Shown: piece after piece, positions 47,256 through 60,345 of the stretch | How positions within the stretch are numbered: position 1 is the stretch's first letter | How the letters are laid out: every line of letters begins with the position of its first letter | Origin: Cloeon dipterum | Lineage: Eukaryota; Arthropoda; Insecta; Ephemeroptera; Baetidae | Assembly: GCF_949628265.1 (NCBI RefSeq) | Contig: NC_088789.1 | Location: 21,941,883-22,005,882, forward strand | Length of the DNA: 64,000 bases | Direction: 5' to 3' | The notes under the pieces: generated by a model | What the model was told of the DNA's origin: nothing | The model's input: the letters and a program-made list of their open reading frames with translations, nothing else | Database searches by the model: none | Position numbers and translations under genes: made by a program

Positions 47256-49485
47256 TTCAAATGAAGAGCCTGGAAAACGCGCGTCTCATTGCAAACAAAC
47301 TAGTCCAATTTTTCAGCTGATTCGTATCAATTTTAATGCCGGCTGCCTGCTCTTCATATTTCATGCGAGATAAATCTGAAAGGTAAATATTCGTAATTAA
47401 AAAGCATACAAAATAACATTAGCGGCACGCATAAAATTGAATGTGCTGCTGTGGGTATCAGAATTAAAAATCTCGCGCTGTGTGAATGACAGCGGCAATC
47501 AAAACGAAAAGCACTTACTCTGTTCGAACGAAGGAACGAACGAAGCAACGAATTCAAGTAGTCACTGCTGCCGCCGCCGCCGTGATTGTTGTTTATTAAA
47601 GCGAGCTGCTTAGCGAAAATAAATGTGCCTGCCGGTGCTGAAAGGGTTCGTCGACCGGCCTTCGCTGCCTTGCTTGCTGCTCCACCTGACCCAATAGCAC
47701 TTAGGCTCGCCGCCGCACCGCGCTCGCTCGTTCAAAAATGATTTGATCCACTTTTAAATGCCCAAATACAGCGCTTTATCTAAATCATCATCGGCCGCGC
47801 CGCGCACGGACACTTGCTCTCTCTCCCTGCGCGCGGCTACAAATCGCCGCCCGTGTAAAATTACACCAAACGATGATATTATTGCGCCGAGCAAAAAATT
47901 CAAACATGCTGCCTCGGTTTGCCAATTTTAGTCCGTTACTAATGATAAGCTTTGATTTGTTTGAAATTTCCTATGTCGTTAAAATGTTCACATTTTTTTA
48001 TTTTAATCCTTAATTAAAATAGGTAGAATTTATCCTTATTATAATGTTTCTGTATGACTGTAAATATTTTTAATTATACATTGCAAAAGTCCAGTTTTGG
48101 CCAGGACATTTGCAGTTGAAATTGTCAGACGACAATGAATCTCTTTGGATGCTTCAATTTAGTTTGAGGTGAGTTTATTGTTCAAATTGGAGCCTTTTCA
48201 ACGATGTCAGTGACAGCTCCAGGTGAAAATGTTTGCGTTAGAATGAGAAACACAGAAGTAATAATTTTTTATAGGTCTCAAGTCTCAATCTTGGAAATAA
48301 ATCGCCATTTAAAAAAAACGCAAACTTTAATCCCGTGTGAAGCAAGCAATGGCCCAATATTTTATGGTGCGATTGATTTGTGACTAGTATAGCCTCATCA
48401 GAAAATTTCTTCCAAATCTGAGGACCCATGCCAACAGGAGGTCGACAGTGTTTATTTCAAACCATAAAAAATTGAACAGCATCTGTAAATCCATTTAAAC
48501 TCACCACTAGGGTAAACCGAAGAGATTTTCTTTATAAGAATTTAGTTTTTAACCAGGACTGCTTCGATTGCAGGTCAAAAAATATTTTTAATATATAAAA
48601 ATCACATGATGTGTCAAGTAAGCAACTATAGCAAGTAGTAAATAATTTAATTACAAATTTCCAAAAATATATATAAATTATATTAATTTCGTTTTACATA
48701 AAGCTGGTTAAGTAGTTATTTTTAATTAGCGTCCATTTTTAAAATTAATATTAGTTTTCCAGATAAATATACCTAAAATTCTCGACCCTATAGGTGTAAT
48801 TATCCTTCTCGCAAACAGAAATTAAGAGAGACGTGCGTTTTTTTCTGTTCTCTGCTGATGCGAGGAGAAAATCAGTGCTGGCGTATGTTTATATGTTTAC
48901 GCAATTTTCGGCCAGCCTTTTCTTTCTTTTGCAATTAGAGTCCCGTACGTATATGTACATGTATATATGCCAATCCTTTTCGTGTTGTCGGCGGCGACCT
49001 GAAGATCAAGCACACCACAGTCAAAGGTTGGTTCTCGGCCGATTTAATTTATTCCGGCGGCGTCACTTGCACAATGCGTTGCGCGCAGCACAATCGCATT
49101 TGAAATGTCACTCGCGCCGCAAACTCATAACGAACGAACGAGTGAGGCTGCTTGCTGTATTTTCCTCATCTCTCAACTGACAATGAGGTGGAGACTGGAG
49201 AGCGAGCGGCAGTGTCGCTTTCCGCTTCTTTTCCCTTCTCGATCCGCTGCCATCCGCTCTGAATGTCAAAACCAGCAGGCCTGATCCGTACTGTTCATGT
49301 CTGCGTGCTACGTCAGGAAAAATTGAAACTTTCGAGAAATCAGCGTGCAGATGCGATTCGTCTGATTTGAATGAGATGGAAACCAAGATATCGTCGCTTG
49401 CAACTTCTTATTGAAAATTAATATCGAGAAAAGAGTAAATGAAACTCGCTTTCAAAATTTGTAATCTAATGCAAAGGAATATAGC
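47256..49485. other. Intergenic, GC-rich and AT-rich blocks
   Basis: GC-rich blocks at about 47400-47920 (with GCCGCCGCCGCC near 47570) and 48830-49340 flank an AT-rich part. No gene, tRNA or transposon recognised. Confidence 0.4.
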
Positions 49486-49933
49486 TTAAAGAGGAATGAT
49501 ACTGCAAAAGCCGCCTGGAAAATGCTTGTTGCCAATGCATAAACTCATCCCTTAGGATTCAGTTAAAGCCTAAATTGACCTAAGAAGCACTGTAATTTTT
49601 AGAGAAAATTGGCTGGAAAGTTACCGTGCTTTTCAAATGGTAATGGCTGTCCTCCTTACATGAAATCCGATTTAATTTCAAAACCAAGAGTTTCCCCAAA
49701 AAGTGGCATACGCCGTTGGACAGATCTCGACGAGAGGAATCGGAATATGCCAAGAAAATATGTTCGAGAACTGTAAATTTTGGAGAAAATTGGCAAAATT
49801 TGAATTTTTTTCTGTAGGAAGGTCCTTTTTTTACTATTGCAAATTTTTGAACAAATTGTTTATCGATCAATTGTTTATGGCATCCAACAATTCAAATAAT
49901 TTTCAATTGTTGTCCTGTATCACTCCACTTTAA
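49486..49933 (+). mobile_element. TTAAAG-family element, full copy 1
   Basis: About 448 bp bounded by TTAAAGAGGAATGATACTG (49486-49504) and the inverted tip CTGTATCACTCCACTTTAA (49915-49933). Tips contain TTAA at both ends, which could be a TTAA target duplication plus tip AAAG/CTTT. Non-coding. It is the mirror image of copy 2. Confidence 0.7.
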
Positions 49934-50013
49934 TTTTGTTTTTTTCAATAGGATACATGGTATTTTTGGGTGTTGCATGACAAATATTTTGACGAATATG
50001 CAATGAATCGCTA

Positions 50014-50453
50014 CTTAAAGTGGAATGATACTGGGCAACAATTGAAAATTATTTAAATTGTTGGATGCCTTAAACAATTGACCGATAAACAATTTGTTCA
50101 ACAATTTGCAACAATAAAAAAAGACGTTCCTACAGTAAAAATTCAAATTTTGCCAAATTTCTCCAAAATTTAGAGTGCTTGAACATATTTTCTTGGCACA
50201 TTCCGATTCCAATCGTCGAGATCTGTCCAACGGTGTATGCCACTTATTGGGGAAACTCTTGGTTTTGAAATTAAATCGGATTTCAAGTGAGGAGACAGCC
50301 ATTACCATTTGAAAAGCACGGTAACTTTCCAGCCAATTTTCTCAAAAAATTACAGTGCTTCTTATGTCAATTTAGGCTTTAACTGGAAAAGGGACGAATT
50401 TATGCATTGGCAACAAGCATTTTCCAGGCTTTTCCAGTATCATTCCTCTTTAA
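50014..50453 (-). mobile_element. TTAAAG-family element, full copy 2 (inverted)
   Basis: About 440 bp, bounded by TTAAAGTGGAATGATACTGG (starting 50015) and CAGTATCATTCCTCTTTAA (50435-50453). Inverted relative to copy 1, with an 80-base spacer. The two copies match closely over their whole length, for example AACAATTTGTTCAA at about 50091 and the block GGTGTATGCCACTT near 50232. Confidence 0.7.
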
Positions 50454-53400
50454 TTTCAGCTCAAATTAACTAATTTTATGTTACCCTCGCTAAACAAACA
50501 ATGAAATGTTATCATTCAGAGGAAAATTTAAAGAGAAGAGTTTTAGGACTTGGGGTTGTCTAGTAACACCCTCATACGCATTTCCTTTAAAATTTAAATT
50601 GATTTTAATTAGTTGTAAGGTGTGACAAACCGATTTTAGTGCAACAATCCGTACAAAATCCGCAAAATTAATCTCAGGCTATAGCTGAAAAATGGTTAAT
50701 TTTTTGCCAACAGGAGACGTTAGGCAGGAAATCCTCCCAGAAAAACATGAATGTGCTTTGATCCACAATTTACCATAACTTGAAGGGCCCAAATCAATTA
50801 ATGGCTTTGAATTGCGTGTTTTAACCCATCAGAAGGTGCACTTTTGATTCCTGGCGCAAATAAGGTGAATTAAACATTTTTAAGTTATTTTTCACCGGGT
50901 CTGGTGTTTCAAAGAGTTTAATATTTTCGAAAGCAAAATATATCACAGTAATTTACAATTTAGGGGTTTCTTTAAAAAAAATAATCTAGAGTAAACTATT
51001 TTTGCTTCTCTAAATCGAAAATACTGACTTGGGGTCGGTACTCGGTAACCGACCCCACAGGCAGTCTCAAGGGTTATAAGAAACCATTTTTCTGCTGCAT
51101 TTCTTTGTTTGCAAATAGCTTTGCTGCTCACGGTCAAAAGAAGGACGATTTCCACTGAACAGACGCAATAAAACGCAGAGTAAAGCACCCGTTTGTCTCC
51201 GTTTCCAGCGAATTCCAGCGGGCCGCTTAATTTGGCCTCATCGTCGCCGGACGAGCGAACCTAATTAAAAATGTCCGCGGTCCGCGCGCACCCGAAACTA
51301 GACGCTTGAAGGATGCGGTGCATCGTTTCGCTGCTCACGGACATTCCTGCGGGTGAAATTGACGCAATTTGGAGTAAAACAAGCGGTTGGCCGGCTCATT
51401 ACGACTCTCCGGGAGCTGGCATTATTTTTATGCCACCCGTCGTAGAGTCGCGTTTATTGTTTTTTCATTCATGAGCGCGCGCCGCGATTTTCCTCGCCGA
51501 GCGAATCTTTCCTGGAGAGCATCTACGACGAGCACCGTGTCACGTTAGCTCAGAAATGTTTTCTAGAATGAGGTGATATGGAAATGAGTGAGCGCCTGAT
51601 TCTCGGAAATATTTAATAACATTTCAAGCCGACAGAGCTGCTGATGTTTTGCTTAATTTTGTTCATTCAGGCCAGACGCATTGCAGGATTTCTGGTTTGA
51701 GAAATCGGAGCGTTTCTTCCTAGGATAAAACTAACCCAAGACGAGTTATGATGCTCTCAGGCAAGTATTTTACAAAATATGTATATGTTATCAAGGAATA
51801 TCTATAATAATATGAAAGGGCTCGGCAGGCTTAAAGCTTAAAAAAATTAAGATTATTTTTTCAAAATACAATTTTGCACCAGTCGAGGTAAAATTTGGAT
51901 TATGACCACATTATTTGATGAAATACGATACATTCGACAGATCTTTAATGGACTAGCTTTTCTAGTTTTTTTTTCAATCAAAATTATCCCCCTATTTTGG
52001 TTTATTTTTTGACAAAAAATTGATGTGGTTAAATATAAATGGCAAAAAAATTATATATCATTTTTTGGTCAATCAACAAGAATTCCAATTTCATGTGATT
52101 TTTCTCCTAAAAATGAGATTTCCCCACGAGGATTGGTTCTTGGCTCTCTAACTCTTACAACACTTACAAGCATTTCATGTTTTTATTTTATGGCGATTAT
52201 TATGGGAATTTAACATAAGAAATGTTTCAAAGTCAATTTGTAAAGCCAGTTTATGATATTTTATAGGTAGACTCTATTTAAAAAGAAGAATCGACAAGTG
52301 GTTAATTTTTTACTGTAATCTTTAATTTATAAGCTTTCAGAACGTATATTTGTTTTTTGTTCTACGTTTGGTCACTAAAATCTTAAAAACCCCAAAACGA
52401 AGACTTACGGGACATTTTCATTTTTTCCAAAAACACAGTCCACTGATCAATTTGTCGCATTTATAAAAATGTTGTGTATGTCAAATTTTCAGCTAAATTG
52501 AGTGAGCAAAATACTCTATTTTTAAATCAATTTTTTTCTGAAAAGCTCCAAAAATTACTATAATTGTCAAATAAAAAAATTCCCCCACATAGTACGTGAT
52601 TCACACTAGGAAAGGCTACGCAAATTTAATTGTTTCACCAAAATCACAACGTCGAATTCTGGGTTTCCTAACAGCAAATTTCAGAACAAATTCAGAAAAC
52701 GGAAAAATTCCTTTTATTTACTGTTAGCATAAATTTTAAAACATCCGATTAAACGACGTTTAAAAAATGTAAATAAAAACTGTTTGATTGACAGCCACTT
52801 TAAAGAGGTTCAAATTTTGACTGAAAAAATTAGTTGGGTGCGTGAAATTCTGTGAATAGATATGACATATCTGTTGGAAGGATCGGTATGACAGGGACTT
52901 CACGGGTGACATGGCCGCAGCTATTTGTGTACAGTTAAATTCGTGGCCGGGCTGTCATCGCTCTGCTTCTGCATCTGCGCCGGTGCGTTGTCAACAAAGT
53001 GCGGCGATTTGTTCGACACGAGCGCTCGAATTAGGACCGTGATGTATCGCGGGTTTGCCTCGCACCGCGTGTTTGTCGGGGCCCGAAATATCCGTCGGTC
53101 GGCAGGTGACAAAAGGAACCGATTTCCAGATAAAACGCACGATTTACGACCGCCGGAATTGAAACACAAACTCGTGTTTTCCTCGGTGTGTGCAATAAAT
53201 ATAAATAGGAGGCAGATTTACAAGCGGATGATGGGAATGACGCTTTTGGGAGAAAGAGACTGATATCGCTGGGGAATATTTGAAAAAATAAATAAATACA
53301 TTAATCTGTGAAGATCCACAGAACTGCTGTTTTTTTTTCATTAATTTTGCTGATTATTTCTCTTGGATTAACTGTTCTATATAGATTACTGGTATTTATT

Positions 53401-53670
53401 TTAAAACATTCGAGGACCATCCGAGAATAATGGAACAAGTGTTTACATGATTAAATGCAGGAATTGTGCGTTTTAATCTTTATAATGTACTTTTAATAGT
53501 AATTAAATTTGCCTTGAACCATAACGAATTCATGTAGCATAAAAAATAATTTAAAAATATTTCAAATAAATGACGCAAAATAATTAATAAAATGAATTGC
53601 ATAAAAACAAAGTTTCAATTTTATAATTTTATCTTGTATTTTTGTTAGCAAATATTTAAAACTAAGAGCG
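50454..53670. other. Intergenic desert, central part
   Basis: AT-rich except for CpG-rich blocks at about 51190-51560 and 52870-53240. The 112-codon frame at 52925-53263 has no ATG start, so I do not call it a gene. Confidence 0.4.
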
Positions 53671-55480
53671 GACCTGAATCACGGCTGGACAGTGCTGCCA
53701 CCGACGGGAGGCTGCTTAAGCCGCGGAGAAAGTGGCGGTCAGTCTGCGCGAGCGAGAGCAGTCCGCTTGACCTCGGCGAAAATAAAAATAAAAAAATACA
53801 GTATCTGATTTATGGTGACGCGGCTGGCAAAAGTAGCCGAACGATTCTGTCAAAAAGCGGCTGCAGACGCGTATTTCATCCTGCGCTGCGCTGATTTAAT
53901 GGCCGTCATGCACCAACGCCCGCGAAATTGTTGCAAAAAGTAGCAACACGCGCGCGCTCAACGCACACCGAGAAAGAGAGAAAAATAAGCCACGCCGCTG
54001 ATTTATTCCCGCGTGCGCGCGGCGGCGGTCGCGGCGGCGAGCCGGTCGCAATGGAATTAAAGAATTATGTCCTTTGCCCGCACGCATTTCGCCGAACCGA
54101 GCGGAAATATTAAATGAAAAACTTAATGGAGGCGCGTCAGAGTGGAAAACGCACGCGGCTACCGGAATTTTTATACGCTCTCGAATATGAGGGACATTAA
54201 ATTTCATCAAGATTCGCTAATGTATGGAAATGGCCGCGTCCGACGAGCGGAGATGCGACTTAGTTGATAAAGCCCGGCGATTCCTTTGGTCAATGGGGGC
54301 ATCCCGTCATTTTCCCCGGCAGAATGCACTCGGTCAGCCCTGTCCTGCCGCCGCCGAAGACGACGACGACGCACTCGAGGGACGTGTGAGAAGGAGAAAT
54401 AAGAAATAAAAACATATGACGAAGAAAAGGAATTTTCGGAATTTATCAGCCACTCCGTCATGGAAGATTGAATTTTTCCTCGGATCTTTGAAAAAAGTTG
54501 GTATTTAATTTTCAGTGAATTTTAACTCTAGAAAAAATAGTTTAATAAATTTTGAAGAATCTGAATTTCTATTTTCCATTATGCAGTGGTTCATTGATAC
54601 AGAGAAATATATAATTAAAATGATTTTTTAAGATAAAAACAAGTATGAAATCAATTAAAATTATGAAACACAACCGAATAAAAAATAAATATTTCCTTTC
54701 TAACATTCTAATGAATTTCAAATACGAATTATTCCTTCTTTATTTAAAATTAACTTGCACAAAACACACATATTTTATAGCAATATAAATTTTATCTTAT
54801 AATTATCTCCAAACCAAATTAATTATCTTAAAATTCTTCTCTGGAAGTATAATTGTTATCCTGTCCTGTTGTCCTAAAGAATTTTTTAATGGACCCACAT
54901 TAAAAGCAATTTCGCTAATTTTCGGTTTTAGTTCTTTCGCCGCAAAAATGCACAGTTTTTCATTTCCCTCTTGTGTCGGCGCCGCGATACATAATAAAAA
55001 ATGAGTCGCGAGAGGACACAAATGGAGCAGGAAAACGCGACTTGTTTAAAAGCGAGCCGTTTAACATTCCAACCGCTTTATTGCTTCAATAAAATTATCA
55101 TTCACAGATTCGCCTTTGAATAAATGCGATATGATTTTATATTACATTCGCTTTGCGCGGCCGCGGCACGAGTTTTTAGTACGTATACTCCCGACGCTAT
55201 GGCGAGAGCGTGATTTATTCGAACAAACGCGTGCTTTTTTATTTTATTTAACTCCACTCTCTCACGCAAATCTCGGGCTAAAGAGGCGCAATTAAAGCAT
55301 CAACGCTTCTCGTCGTTGTTGTTCTTTTTTCGCCACAACGTGAGTTGGATTTCAAAGTGCGCTGTCTGCTCGAGTGACACGCGCGCGCGAACCAGGCAGG
55401 CGAAAAGTGCAGTGATTTGAATAAAATAAAAACGTTTTCAAAGAGCACGGACTTCCTTTGGACGGGCTAACGAGCTAATG
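53671..55480. promoter_or_regulatory. Candidate regulatory blocks in the desert
   Basis: Two CpG-rich blocks (about 53670-54420 and 54930-55480) with CGCGCGC runs, GATTTAT and TTAAAT cores, separated by AT-rich DNA. Same texture as intron 4. Function inferred. Confidence 0.25.
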
Positions 55481-56119
55481 TGTGCGAATCATCAACTCCA
55501 ACATGTGAGGACTGGTGAAGCGGAGAACTCGCCTTTTGCTTCAGACCAGTGGCGCAACGTAGACACTAAATGTAATAATGAATTTAATGTAATTATGGTT
55601 TTTTCTTCTCTAGAAATACATTTAAGGCAGGGAAGTGGTAATTTCAAATTATTGTTGTCAAACTAAAATAAGAATATATAATATATTTTTTGTAGGGAAA
55701 ACACAGAACAAATTTTGTAGTATTTAAATTCAAATTTTTTCAGTTAGAATGAGTTGCAACTTGTTAGAAAATAATACTGCACGCTATACACCGAGGAAAT
55801 TTTATTTCATTTCGATTGAAAAATATGACAACCTCGTGCCTTGATTGACATCTTCCAACAATTTCATTATGAATATTGAAAGTAGTAAAATAAACACTGA
55901 AGTATTAGATTTTTGATATTAGAATATATTTTTTAATTTTAATTTAATCTCATTTTAAAAAGGGTTTATGTAGAACAAAAACTGATGATTTAATATGAGC
56001 GGTCGTCTGATTACCAGTTTACTGCGGGAAAATTTTAAAAATGAATGCAAAAATCAAAAGACAGTGGGGCTTTATTCAGACATAAGATTTTGTCAACTAT
56101 TTTCATGTTTGATTTAGAT

Positions 56120-56345
56120 TTATCTGGACGGGATCTGTCCGACGGTGTATGCCTTATGTCAGCAAACTATGTGTAATACAATGCAATCATTTTTCAAGTA
56201 AAGAGATGGTGCCCCAAATTTATCAGGCATTTAACTAAAAAATATTACACTTCTCTCTGGGTAATTTTGGCTTTAGCTCAATCCTTGAGGATTGGTATAT
56301 ATAAGCAAGTTTAAGCATTGGCAACAAGGACTCTTCCTCTTGAGT
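56120..56345 (-). repeat. Diverged copy of the TTAAAG-family repeat
   Basis: Matches copy 2: GGGATCTGTCCGACGGTGTAT here against CGAGATCTGTCCAACGGTGTAT, then TTTAGGCTTTAAC-like and GCATTGGCAACAAG blocks in the same order. No terminal tip is visible. Confidence 0.6.
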
Positions 56346-56599
56346 GCATAATTCAGGAAAAAATTTCCTTCCTCAACTTACAACATTCTGTCAAATACTT
56401 TAATGGAGTTTCTGCGTGTATTTTGTTTGCCACCTTTAAAACGTGATTAACTCGGTTTAGAGGTTAAATTCTTTGCAAAAGCCATACACAATTTGATATT
56501 AAACGCCGCGAAGAGCTAAATCAGATATAAAAACTAAACGAAAACATGTTCAAGACGTGTTAATATTGAAAAAGAGGCAAAAACTGAGTTCAGTTGTTA

Positions 56600-56950
56600 C
56601 TTGATCCTATTTCGACTGTCAAATTGCAGAGAAAAAATCGATCGAAACTGCAAAAACCCGGGAAACATTGTTACCAATGCATACACCCACGATTCAGTTG
56701 AAGTCGAAATTGACCTAGGCAGCTCTGCGAATATTTTGGAAAAGTGGCTGCAAAGTAATAATGCTTTCCAAATGGTGAGAACTCTGTCTCCCAAATGAAA
56801 ATATTATTTTATTTCATAACAAAGAGTTCCCCAAAAGAATTTAATACGCCGCATTGGATAGATATTGACGAGAAGAATTGAAATTGGCCAAGAAAACATG
56901 GTCAAAAGCGTTGAAATTTTGGAGCAAGTTTGATCAGTAATCCTAATAAT
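56600..56950 (+). repeat. Diverged copy of the TTAAAG-family repeat
   Basis: Opposite orientation to the copy at 56120-56345. Shares ACCAATGCATA, GATTCAGTTGAAG, AATTGACCTA, CTTTCCAAATGGT, AAGAGTTCCCCAAAA and TTGACGAGAAGAATTGAAAT with copy 1. Ends unclear. Confidence 0.6.
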
Positions 56951-57120
56951 ATTTACTGGGTGCCCTTTTGATCATTTATCCTTTCTAAATTTAAATTTAT
57001 TTCAATATCCTAATTAAGAAATTATGCAGAAAATTGTAAAATTCCATTAAAAATTCCTATTTGTCCTAATATAAAGTGCCTCTCAAGTAAATTTTTTCTT
57101 AATTTTTAGCGCAAACCAAG

Positions 57121-58130
57121 AATATTTTTGGAGCCAGGGCACTTAATGGCCCTCTGGCTTTCACATAAAAAACGGATTTCCAGATCGAATCACAATCAGT
57201 GAAATTTGTGCAGCACAAGTCAAAAAGACTAATTCGTCATTCTCCCTGCATCGATTTCGAATTTATTTATTCACTAGCAAACGGATGAAATAATGGATTT
57301 TCCTTGTTGACACCGGCAGCTAATTTACACATTTCTCGCTCCACGAGTTGGCTGGCGTTTTAACCGAATGGTAGCGCGTCGCACTCTAAGGCAAACACGT
57401 AACGCGAACCTGGAAGTGGGTTCAGCTATTCGATCGGGACCGCACATCTGGTTTTCGGCAGATATGCCCCTCGAAAAACAAAAATGCGTCTTTTCCCACG
57501 TGCTGCGCGCGAGTACTTGCCTCTCGAGAGTGACGGGGCTGCTTTGCATATAATTTCGGCACTTTCTCGCGCACTTCTTTTAATGTGACGGCCGGACGAA
57601 GATGCTCAACAATAAATCCAAATGCCAAAATGTTCCCACGGCCGGCCAGCCGGCCGGCAGGCGTGCATACACACGTATAAAAATTTATTGCAGACGCGGC
57701 AAGGCAGAACGGTCACTTAATATCGTCTCGTAATCAGCGGTCAGGCCACTTTTGCTCAATCAGCAGCCGCGCGGCTGAATTTTTTTCCTGCCCGCCGCTG
57801 CGGCCGAGCATCTTCTTCTCCTCCACCTGCCTGATCTGCCTGCGCCAAGAAGCGAAATTTGACCAGCGATGCGCTCGATTTAATATCATGTTTTGTGTGC
57901 ATAGCCTTTTACTCTCGCGTGTTCCCACACTTTCATTTGACAAAAAAATGTTGATGCTTTTATGACTGCTAAATTAATTACGAGGCGAACATCGTCGCCG
58001 GGTGCTCGTTTGTTTTTCTGGCTCGTTGCCAACGGGGACAGCTGTTCAACCAAATGTGATTTGAATATGTTTGTCCTGCCACTTTGAATAATTCTGCGTT
58101 TTAATTGCTGTTTAAATACCAATTGAATTG
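57121..58130. promoter_or_regulatory. Candidate regulatory block in the desert
   Basis: CpG-rich block with GGCCGGCCAGCCGGCCGGC near 57640 and TTAATATC, TTTATTG and AATTAATTACG cores. A weak tRNA-like match near 57359 is discussed under rejected items. Confidence 0.25.
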
Positions 58131-58258
58131 ATTTGCTACGTTTATCGGCTACAAATTTCTTATCAAGCCTAAATAATAAGAACTAAAATTTAGCTATAAT
58201 AATAACTGGTGATTGAAATAAACATTTGATCTTAAAATTTTATGGATTCATTAATTAA

Positions 58259-58652
58259 AGACCGTCTTTGACGAAGTTTCTGAGCACACCAATCGATTCT
58301 TGAGGGTCGAATTAGGTAAACTGGATATTTTTCCGACCAAAGAGTGCAGCGCGACGTGCGTAGCACAAAAATACAACTTTTTTACCGCCAAAAATATGAA
58401 TCTATATGCGGAAAATGCGCATGCGTAAGAGCATGCCACACGCCAACCGCCGGCTGCTAGCGGCTGACGTGACGTCTCACCTCGGCCACACAGCTCTGAC
58501 GCATGCGCAGTTCTCGCACATAGGTTCATATTTTTGGCGGTAAAAAAGTTCTACTTGAGCTACGCACGATAGGTTGGAATAAATATCCACTTGACCTAAT
58601 TCGACCCTCAAGAATCGATTGGTGTGCTCAGAAACTTCGTCAAAAACGGTCT
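58259..58652. mobile_element. Fold-back element (long-inverted-repeat MITE), 394 bp
   Basis: Almost the whole element is a palindrome. The outer arms (AGACCGTCTTTGACGAAG at 58259, and the complement ending CGGTCT at 58652) match over about 75 bases with a few differences. Inner arms also pair: ACTTTTTTACCGCCAAAAAT (about 58377) with its complement near 58530, and GCGCATGCGT (58418) with ACGCATGCGC (58499). The central loop of about 60 bases is GC-rich and contains TGACGTGACGTC. TAA flanks both ends (58256-58258 and 58653-58655), as a 3-bp duplication of the PIF/Harbinger type would, but AT-rich flanks make that weak. No coding sequence. Confidence 0.8.
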
Positions 58653-58653
58653 T

Positions 58654-60070
58654 AAAATAATTAAAATAATTAAATAAATTTCATTTGTGGCAAATCGGGG
58701 AGAGGATTTTGTTCCAAAATAAGTTGATACTAGCAAATTTAATTGTTTTTTTTATCTACCTACCATAGCCGCTGAATTATAAAGCCACACGTACCTACCC
58801 TGATTTGACAATATATTTTCGAATTTTAATTTTTTCCCCTTAAATTGAAAGATTTGTCGATCCTGATTGCACTATTAAAATAGAAGTATTCACAGCCGTA
58901 GAAAGTAGATTCAAACGTTCATGACTCAAAAACCGCGAATTAGATAACAATTTCCTTTGGCAAATTTTCATCTAATTTCAAACACTGTATAAGATACCGT
59001 AAGTAAAAATTTCAATGTCCTAGAATTGAAAGGTTTAAAACATTGTTCAACTTTTTTTCAAAGTCCCTCACACTTAAAATCATCATCTACAAAATTTCCT
59101 CTCAATAAATTCCGGAAAACACAGCTTTGTGTGCATAGCTCAACAACCAAACGCAAATTTCCTTGTTGCAAGAAAAGGGCAACAATCAATGCAACAAATA
59201 AAAATTACGAGTTTATTTTTTCCGCTACCGACAACGTTTTTGTAACTTTGGGAAATAATTTTAGTTTCAGGGTCAATCCAACAGAGTTAATTTTTAAAAG
59301 AGAAATTAGAGTAGCACTTTCGAATTGCTGCAATTCCGTTCCAGCGATTAAATTTGCGAGCGCAGCGCTGCAAAACGAAGAGGTCTCGATATTCCAAAAT
59401 AAAACGGTTTTCACGCGCATATAAAAGTGATTACGGACCGTTAAAGCGTCGGGGAGACCTTCAAAGGCCGTGTCCCGGAAATTTCACCACTGGATCACGT
59501 GGCCCGAGCGGCGAAAGAGGATCAATTTTCGTTATCAAAAAAGGTGCGGCCGCCGAAAGTGTCGGCTCGTGCTGGTGTGAACCTAATTAAACGGCCGGGC
59601 GCGCGCGAGCTCGCGAGTGTAGAAAAGAGCCCTTTGATGGCTTTTGGTTTTTGATTACAATCGTCCTGCGTCGCCCCGTTTTATTCTCGCACGCCGCGCG
59701 GCCCGAGAAACTGCACAGAGATAAACGCTCGCGCAGATGAGCGATAATTATTTTTTGTGCGCCCTCTGTTGCAACCACTCGCGTAATCTGCGGCGCGAGA
59801 TCGAAATTCACCTGTGAGAGGTCCCGTTACCCACTTATTTCTCGCCGTGCGTACTCTATCTGTATTATTTTTATTATGATTACGGCCAATTATGCATGCA
59901 CACATGAGCGAAATTTCGTACGTGCCCGCAACACACCTGCGATGGGCGCGTTTTCCTTTATTTTTACTGCCGCGAGAGAGCAGCAACCCGACACCAGTGA
60001 TCTCTATCGCCTCTTAAAGCGCAGATTTGCATTTTTCCTCGGCATTTTTTGGGGGATAAACGTGTGAAAC
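58654..60070. other. Intergenic, AT-rich then CpG-rich block
   Basis: AT-rich to about 59330, then a CpG-rich block to about 60070. The 132-codon frame at 59026-59424 resembles no protein family. Confidence 0.35.
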
Positions 60071-60239
60071 TGACTCTCGACTTGTTGAATATTTTAAAAG
60101 AATGAAAGCTGCATGTTTAAACTTACTCCAAGCTACGGAAATTATTTAAAAACAGCATATTAGAAATCTAGATAAAGTTGCGTTATTTGCACGAAAATGT
60201 CACTAAAAGTTAGATTGCAAGACAAATAATATTTTACGC

Positions 60240-60345
60240 CAACTTTTACAGTGTTTTTAAGATGGTTTTGTCAGTCCTGCAACGATAGGAAGGTCAGAAA
60301 AAAAATTGCCGACCGTATAAATTTTCCAGCCCTATTGACATCTGT
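60240..60345 (+). repeat. Copy of interspersed family B
   Basis: Aligns to 35930-36010 (AGGTCAGAAAAAAA..., CCGACCGTATAAATTT, CAGCCCTAT). Ends unknown. Confidence 0.35.

Noticed and set aside
52925..53263. 112-codon frame with a signal-peptide-like start
   Set aside because: The first codon is TTG, no upstream ATG is in frame, and the rest is basic low-information sequence.
57359..57431. tRNA-like stretch (AATGGTAGCGCGTCGCACTCTAAGGC, with GGGTTCAGC about 30 bases later)
   Set aside because: The A-box part resembles tRNA-Arg, but the anticodon stem does not pair, the B box is poor and no acceptor stem closes. At most a tRNA-derived relic.
59026..59424. 132-codon open frame in the desert
   Set aside because: Ser/Lys/Asn-rich translation of AT-rich DNA with no recognisable domain or splice signals.
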